Assembly (NCBI RefSeq): GCF_018991925.1
Contig: NW_024722158.1
Coordinates: 5,174,778-5,238,777 of the forward strand
Direction: 5' to 3'
Source of the DNA: Homarus americanus
Taxonomy: Eukaryota; Arthropoda; Malacostraca; Decapoda; Nephropidae
DNA length: 64,000 bases
The translations under genes and the position numbers were made by a program. Shown one piece after another: positions 60,194-64,000 of the stretch (positions are counted from its first letter, which is position 1; each line of letters begins with the position of its first letter). Under the pieces are notes generated by a model, which saw only the letters and a program-made list of their open reading frames with translations, was not told the DNA's origin and did no database searches.

Positions 60194-60585
60194 CGCGAGC
60201 ACACATGTGAAATACCTACTCATTGTTTCAGTCAATTTCTCCTATTTTCCCATCAACGATCTCCAGCAGCATTACCACCCCCCCCCCTTTTAAAGGTTCT
60301 GTTTCCTTTGATCCACCCAACTAAATTTTTGACACACACACACATACACACCTCATACAGGTTACCGATAGTTACAATTTACTACGAAAAGAGTCAACAG
60401 CTATTAAACGAAGTAGTCACAGGTCTTCATGAATCTCTTACACAGAGACAAAGTTGGTCACAAAATAAAGAAACTGAAGCTATAAGAGGTCAATAGGTGA
60501 CTTTTGCTGTGTTTATGTTTAACTAGGAAATAATTTACTGCTTTTTTGATCGAATTCAATTGGGGGGGCTGTCTCGTAAATTGGT

Positions 60586-60930
60586 CTACTTATAACAGGC
60601 CCTGACATGAGTAGCAATATGCCTCTTTAAATTTCCATTATCTGCAGTTTGATAAGGGCAATGTGGACATGAGTAAGGCTTTTCTCCAGTGTGAGTACTG
60701 ATATGAACCTTAATTCTGCCCTTTTGTATACAACGATAAGGACAGTGAGGACAACCATATGGCTTTTCTTTTGTGTGTGTTAAAATATGGTTTTTCATGT
60801 TAGTAGCGTAAACAGACATATAAGGGCAGTAGGGACACCGACGTGTCTCCTCAGTGTTGACGAGGCTCTTCTCAGCTCTGGCTCCTTGGCCTCCACTGAT
60901 CATCCTCATACAGCGAGTGTCGAGCCCCAC
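60586..60930 (-). CDS. C2H2 zinc-finger terminal exon 3 (CPYRC type)
   Basis: Alternative 3' exon of 114 residues (V-G-L-D-T-R-C-M) from acceptor TCCCTACAG|GTGGGG. Fingers at 32-52, 60-80 and 88-108, tail VRACYK. Finger 1 (VYATNMKNH) and finger 2 (CPYRCIQKGRIKVH) are closely related to the exon at 17652-18011. The first linker is TKEKP. Predicted contact residues Y,T,N,N / Q,G,R,V / D,G,N,R. Exact GAATAAG at 60948-60954. Confidence 0.91.
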   Translation of the reverse strand: MGLDTRCMRMISGGQGARAEKSLVNTEETRRCPYCPYMSVYATNMKNHILTHTKEKPYGCPHCPYRCIQKGRIKVHISTHTGEKPYSCPHCPYQTADNGNLKRHIATHVRACYK

Positions 60931-62162
60931 CTGTAGGGAATGCTAAGCTTATTCACCTCTAATAGGAATAGCACCAAGAAATAAAATTCTTATACTTCAA
61001 AGAAATTTTTAAAATAATTCTTCCTTAGAAAGTGGTTCATTTATGTACAGCATTTATATGATTTAAAGGGTTTTCTGAGATGGAAAGTCTCCCATGTTTT
61101 TGTTCTTCTATAATGCTACACTACAAATTTTTAGTGTTACATATGGTAGTGAACGAGAACATGTAACATTTTATGAAGTAGGAGTAAAATATACAAAGAT
61201 GCAGTTAATCGGTATATAATTTGAAAGCTGTAAATAACAAAGACTTCTGCTCCGGGAGTACAGTGCTGTACACAATATTGGTAAGAAATTCAAAACCTTA
61301 TGGACAGTTAACAGTTCACCTTTGTAATAAAATCAAACATCATAAAACAGACACAATGCATTTCTAATTACATTTGTTTTGGTTTCCTTTTCGCTCTCGA
61401 TTAAACAAAAACAAATTACAGTACTCCACAAAAAGTGATAATATTCCTTTTATTGTAAATCTAAGATGAAGTAAGTGAGAGTTCACCTTTGAAAACGATC
61501 ACTGACCTACAGGGTACCTCTGTGTGACACCTTCCTACCTCAACCAAATACAGGTAGCATAAAAAATTAATAATTGGTGGAGGATGTCAAGATTTTATTT
61601 CCTACACGTTAAAAAGTATAGGTGATAGATGGACGGAGAGTAGAATAATTAAGACAACTGATTGTTTCATACATTACAAAGAGCAAGACCAAGTCCAACT
61701 CACATTTACCTCAGAGTCAGGTATGTACAGAGCACTTCCCCTCTATATTGTACTTAAAAAATTACACTTGGCATCTATAATATTTATCATTTCATATTCA
61801 ATGAGGTGATATTTATAACTGTGTGCAGTATTATTTAGTCACTGTAGCTGCTTTAATGAGAGCACAAGAGACTGAAATTAAAAAAGAAAAAAAAAAAGAA
61901 TGAAGAGTCAATAGATGAGTAAGGACTAGTAACAACACCAAATAAGATATTGCTCCAGGAATTTATCACTGTACTGTATTATTCCTCATTTCTGCAATGG
62001 CTTGAATTACTTAATTTTTCATCCTTCAGGAACTAATCCTTAAAAATAAAACACTCAAAAGTACAGAACACAATTAAATACAGTGGCTTACACTGTACAA
62101 AAATCTATGACCCCTTAAAGTAACATCTAAGTAAAGGTTTACTTTAACAAATGATAACATAT
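60931..62162 (-). other. Intron-like spacer between exons 2 and 3
   Basis: AT-rich, no recognised content besides exon 3 acceptor signals (60931-60954). Confidence 0.5.
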
Positions 62163-62537
62163 CTATTTCTTTTCTAATACCACTGGAACAGACAATGCAT
62201 GTAGCTTCGGTCTACTATGTGTCCGTGTGTGCTTCCTTAGATCACTACTTGTGGCAGATCGGTATGAGCAAAAAGAACACGGAAATGGTTTTTCTCCAGT
62301 ATGAATGCGGACGTGCTTTTTCAAATCCCGTTTAGTAGCCGACTGGTACGAGCAATGAGGACAAGCAAAGGGTTTCTCCCCAGTGTGCGTTCGATAATGT
62401 TCTCTTAAATGAGAGTGATTGATGGTTGTGTAGAGGCAGCACGGGCACTGATGCATCTTCCTGGTGGAGGTGTGGCCCCTTCCTGCTACTACTGCTCCTC
62501 CCAAGCCACTCTTCAGAGGGTCATAGACCAGTCCCAC
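62163..62537 (-). CDS. C2H2 zinc-finger terminal exon 2 (50/62/63-kb type)
   Basis: Alternative 3' exon of 124 residues (V-G-L-V-Y-D-P-L-K) from acceptor CCCCTACAG|GTGGGA, with a Gly/Ala-rich lead. Fingers at 31-51, 59-79 and 87-107 with TGEKP linkers, tail SRPKLHALSVPVVLEKK. Predicted contact residues N,S,H,E / T,R,D,K / T,S,D,K. Its finger 1 contact set equals that of several central exons, a possible link between the two families. The motif GAATTAG lies at 62555-62561 (one change). Confidence 0.91.
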   Translation of the reverse strand: MGLVYDPLKSGLGGAVVAGRGHTSTRKMHQCPCCLYTTINHSHLREHYRTHTGEKPFACPHCSYQSATKRDLKKHVRIHTGEKPFPCSFCSYRSATSSDLRKHTRTHSRPKLHALSVPVVLEKK

Positions 62538-63149
62538 CTGTAGGGGATGCACATCTAATTCATGTTCAAGAAACCTTTGGATAAAGCTCTAACTTTTAAA
62601 ATAAAATATACTTTACAAAACTTGGGAAGCAACATAGCATAAGCTCATATATTTATCAAGTGACTCGGCCCATTATCTCCTCAATCCCCGCACCAACAAC
62701 CATTGCAGCATTGACAGAATCTGTCTCACAATACTACACTCCTTTTTCACCATATACAGTACAGTACAGTATACCATTTCCTACATTTAACTGAGAAGTC
62801 CCCAAAATACTGAGGTCCCTTCACTTTATCCAAAGTGTATGCAGAGAAATTCCAGTGACAGAAAGATAAATCACTTAAGAAATCTGCAATTATACGGTAC
62901 TGCTTTTTTTAATACGGAGGATCAAGAGGCCAACTATCATACAGTGTTGTCACAATACAGTGTTACATTACTGTGGCAATCATTTGCTTCCAATACACAT
63001 GCACCAAATAACAACCCATAAGCATGTACAGTATTCACACACACACACACACACAAAATGAACAATAAAAGAAATAATAAAAATCAAAGCTCCCGGTAAT
63101 TTTTCTTTCTCATTATGAAACAAATTTTCTAATTCAGAGTAAATGAACA
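62538..63149 (-). other. Intron-like spacer between exons 1 and 2
   Basis: The shortest spacer in the array, about 0.6 kb, with a (CA)n run at about 63036-63056. Nothing coding recognised. Confidence 0.5.
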
Positions 63150-63482
63150 TCAAGGTTTATGATTATCATGGGTTCGAAGATGACACTTCAAGGTACTATT
63201 CTGGTTTGACCGATATGGGCAATAGGGACAAGAAAAGGGTTTCTCTCCCGTGTGAATTCGTATGTGCTTCTTTAGGTCGCTACTTGTCATGGAGTGATGA
63301 GAACAATAGGGACATGAATATGGCTTCTCCCCCGTGTGTGTACGATAATGTGCGATCAAGTGAGAGCGTTGAGGAGTGGTGTACGGACAGTAGGGACAGT
63401 TGTGTTTCTTCTTCCCGATGATTTGGCCCCTCCCTTGTCCATTGGCGCCACCAGTTCCCAGATATTGTCGGTCCAGCACCAC
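63150..63482 (-). CDS. C2H2 zinc-finger terminal exon 1 (most 5' in window)
   Basis: Alternative 3' exon of 110 residues (V-V-L-D-R-Q-Y-L-G) from acceptor CCCCTACAG|GTGGTG. Fingers at 29-49, 57-77 and 85-105, tail DNHKP. Predicted contact residues Q,S,H,A / T,S,D,K / Q,S,T,C. Close to the exon at 50451-50765 in fingers 2 and 3. Exact GAATAAG at 63500-63506. It is the first alternative exon met by a transcript entering from beyond 64000; nothing in the last 500 bases of the window looks like a shared BTB exon. Confidence 0.91.
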   Translation of the reverse strand: MVLDRQYLGTGGANGQGRGQIIGKKKHNCPYCPYTTPQRSHLIAHYRTHTGEKPYSCPYCSHHSMTSSDLKKHIRIHTGEKPFSCPYCPYRSNQNSTLKCHLRTHDNHKP

Positions 63483-64000
63483 CTGTAGGGGACGTTACTC
63501 TTATTCAAGTTCATGAACTTCTTGGATACAGTACAGTACTCAGTGTTTTAAAGTTTGCTCTTACAAAATCAGCACAAGAGATAGTTACAAGTACACAACA
63601 CAGCTATAATACAGTATATACACTGAGTATCAGCCTCTTATTTTAGCTCAATAATACAACAATAATAACGAAATTGACAATGTTCATCACGAATAATACA
63701 TACTGTATATAAAAAATAAATAAAATCTCGGCTAGAAAATGGCAGCTAGTACCCCCACTTAACGAATTTTGAGGTGAGGTAAAAAGGTCATAATTGTGCA
63801 TTTTTCTTTATTGCGCATCATACACAAGACTCAATGGATCATAGCACGCGGAAAAAATCAACAAGGGAATATATCAGTCAGCACTTTCAAGCATCAAAAT
63901 TTTTTTAATTTCATGAGATCCTGCAGGAGTGAAGAAAAATGTACTTCAGCACAATACAGTACATTCAGAACACTCCAACTTCAAAGCCCAAATCTTGTTT
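63483..64000 (-). other. Intron-like sequence upstream of exon 1
   Basis: Holds exon 1 acceptor signals (63483-63506) and AT-rich DNA. No BTB domain, start codon or splice donor of a shared exon is recognisable before the window ends. Confidence 0.5.

Overview
This window looks like animal nuclear DNA, most probably from a decapod crustacean. It is AT-rich, intron-dominated and full of simple repeats: long TA and TG runs, and countless copies of the self-complementary word TACAGTAC/TACTGTA. It carries decayed CR1-like and other non-LTR retrotransposon fragments, a tRNA-derived SINE and small TIR elements. The decapod assignment is inference from this style. No bacterial or plasmid features are present.

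The main content is one gene region on the minus strand. From 63482 down to 12260 there are 21 separate C2H2 zinc-finger exons, each encoding 91-135 residues and ending in its own stop codon. None has a convincing start. Each opens at a splice acceptor (usually CCTACAG|GTG) in the same phase (phase 0), so all can be joined in frame to one shared upstream exon. This is the layout of arthropod BTB/zinc-finger loci such as longitudinals lacking (lola), mod(mdg4) and Broad-Complex, where a common 5' part is spliced to alternative 3' finger exons. The common 5' part is not in the window; it should lie beyond position 64000, and the array may continue there.

Layout by exon family: two distal four-finger exons (12.3-15.7 kb); one CPYRC-type exon (17.7 kb); a central block of twelve closely related exons (21.4-46.6 kb) that start with a VWLDNDSQ-like peptide; then a mixed block (50.5-63.5 kb) of the CPYRC type (54.4, 57.3, 60.6 kb) and a third type (50.5, 62.2, 63.2 kb). 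The exon at 17.7 kb is closest to the one at 60.6 kb, so the central block seems to have grown inside an older array. Two central exons are eroding: one has two fingers only, one has a destroyed first finger.

The most unusual observation is intronic. Almost every acceptor is preceded at a fixed distance (first base at -24, +/-1) by GAATAAG or a near variant, including in exon families whose coding parts have diverged strongly. Twenty of 21 exons also begin with GT directly after the AG, so each junction reads AG|GT. These shared signals may govern how one exon is chosen from the array.

Positions 1-12259 hold no recognisable gene exon. They contain a 31-bp hairpin-forming minisatellite of about 1 kb, other tandem repeats and retrotransposon remnants. 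The rest of the window is intron-like DNA with repeats.
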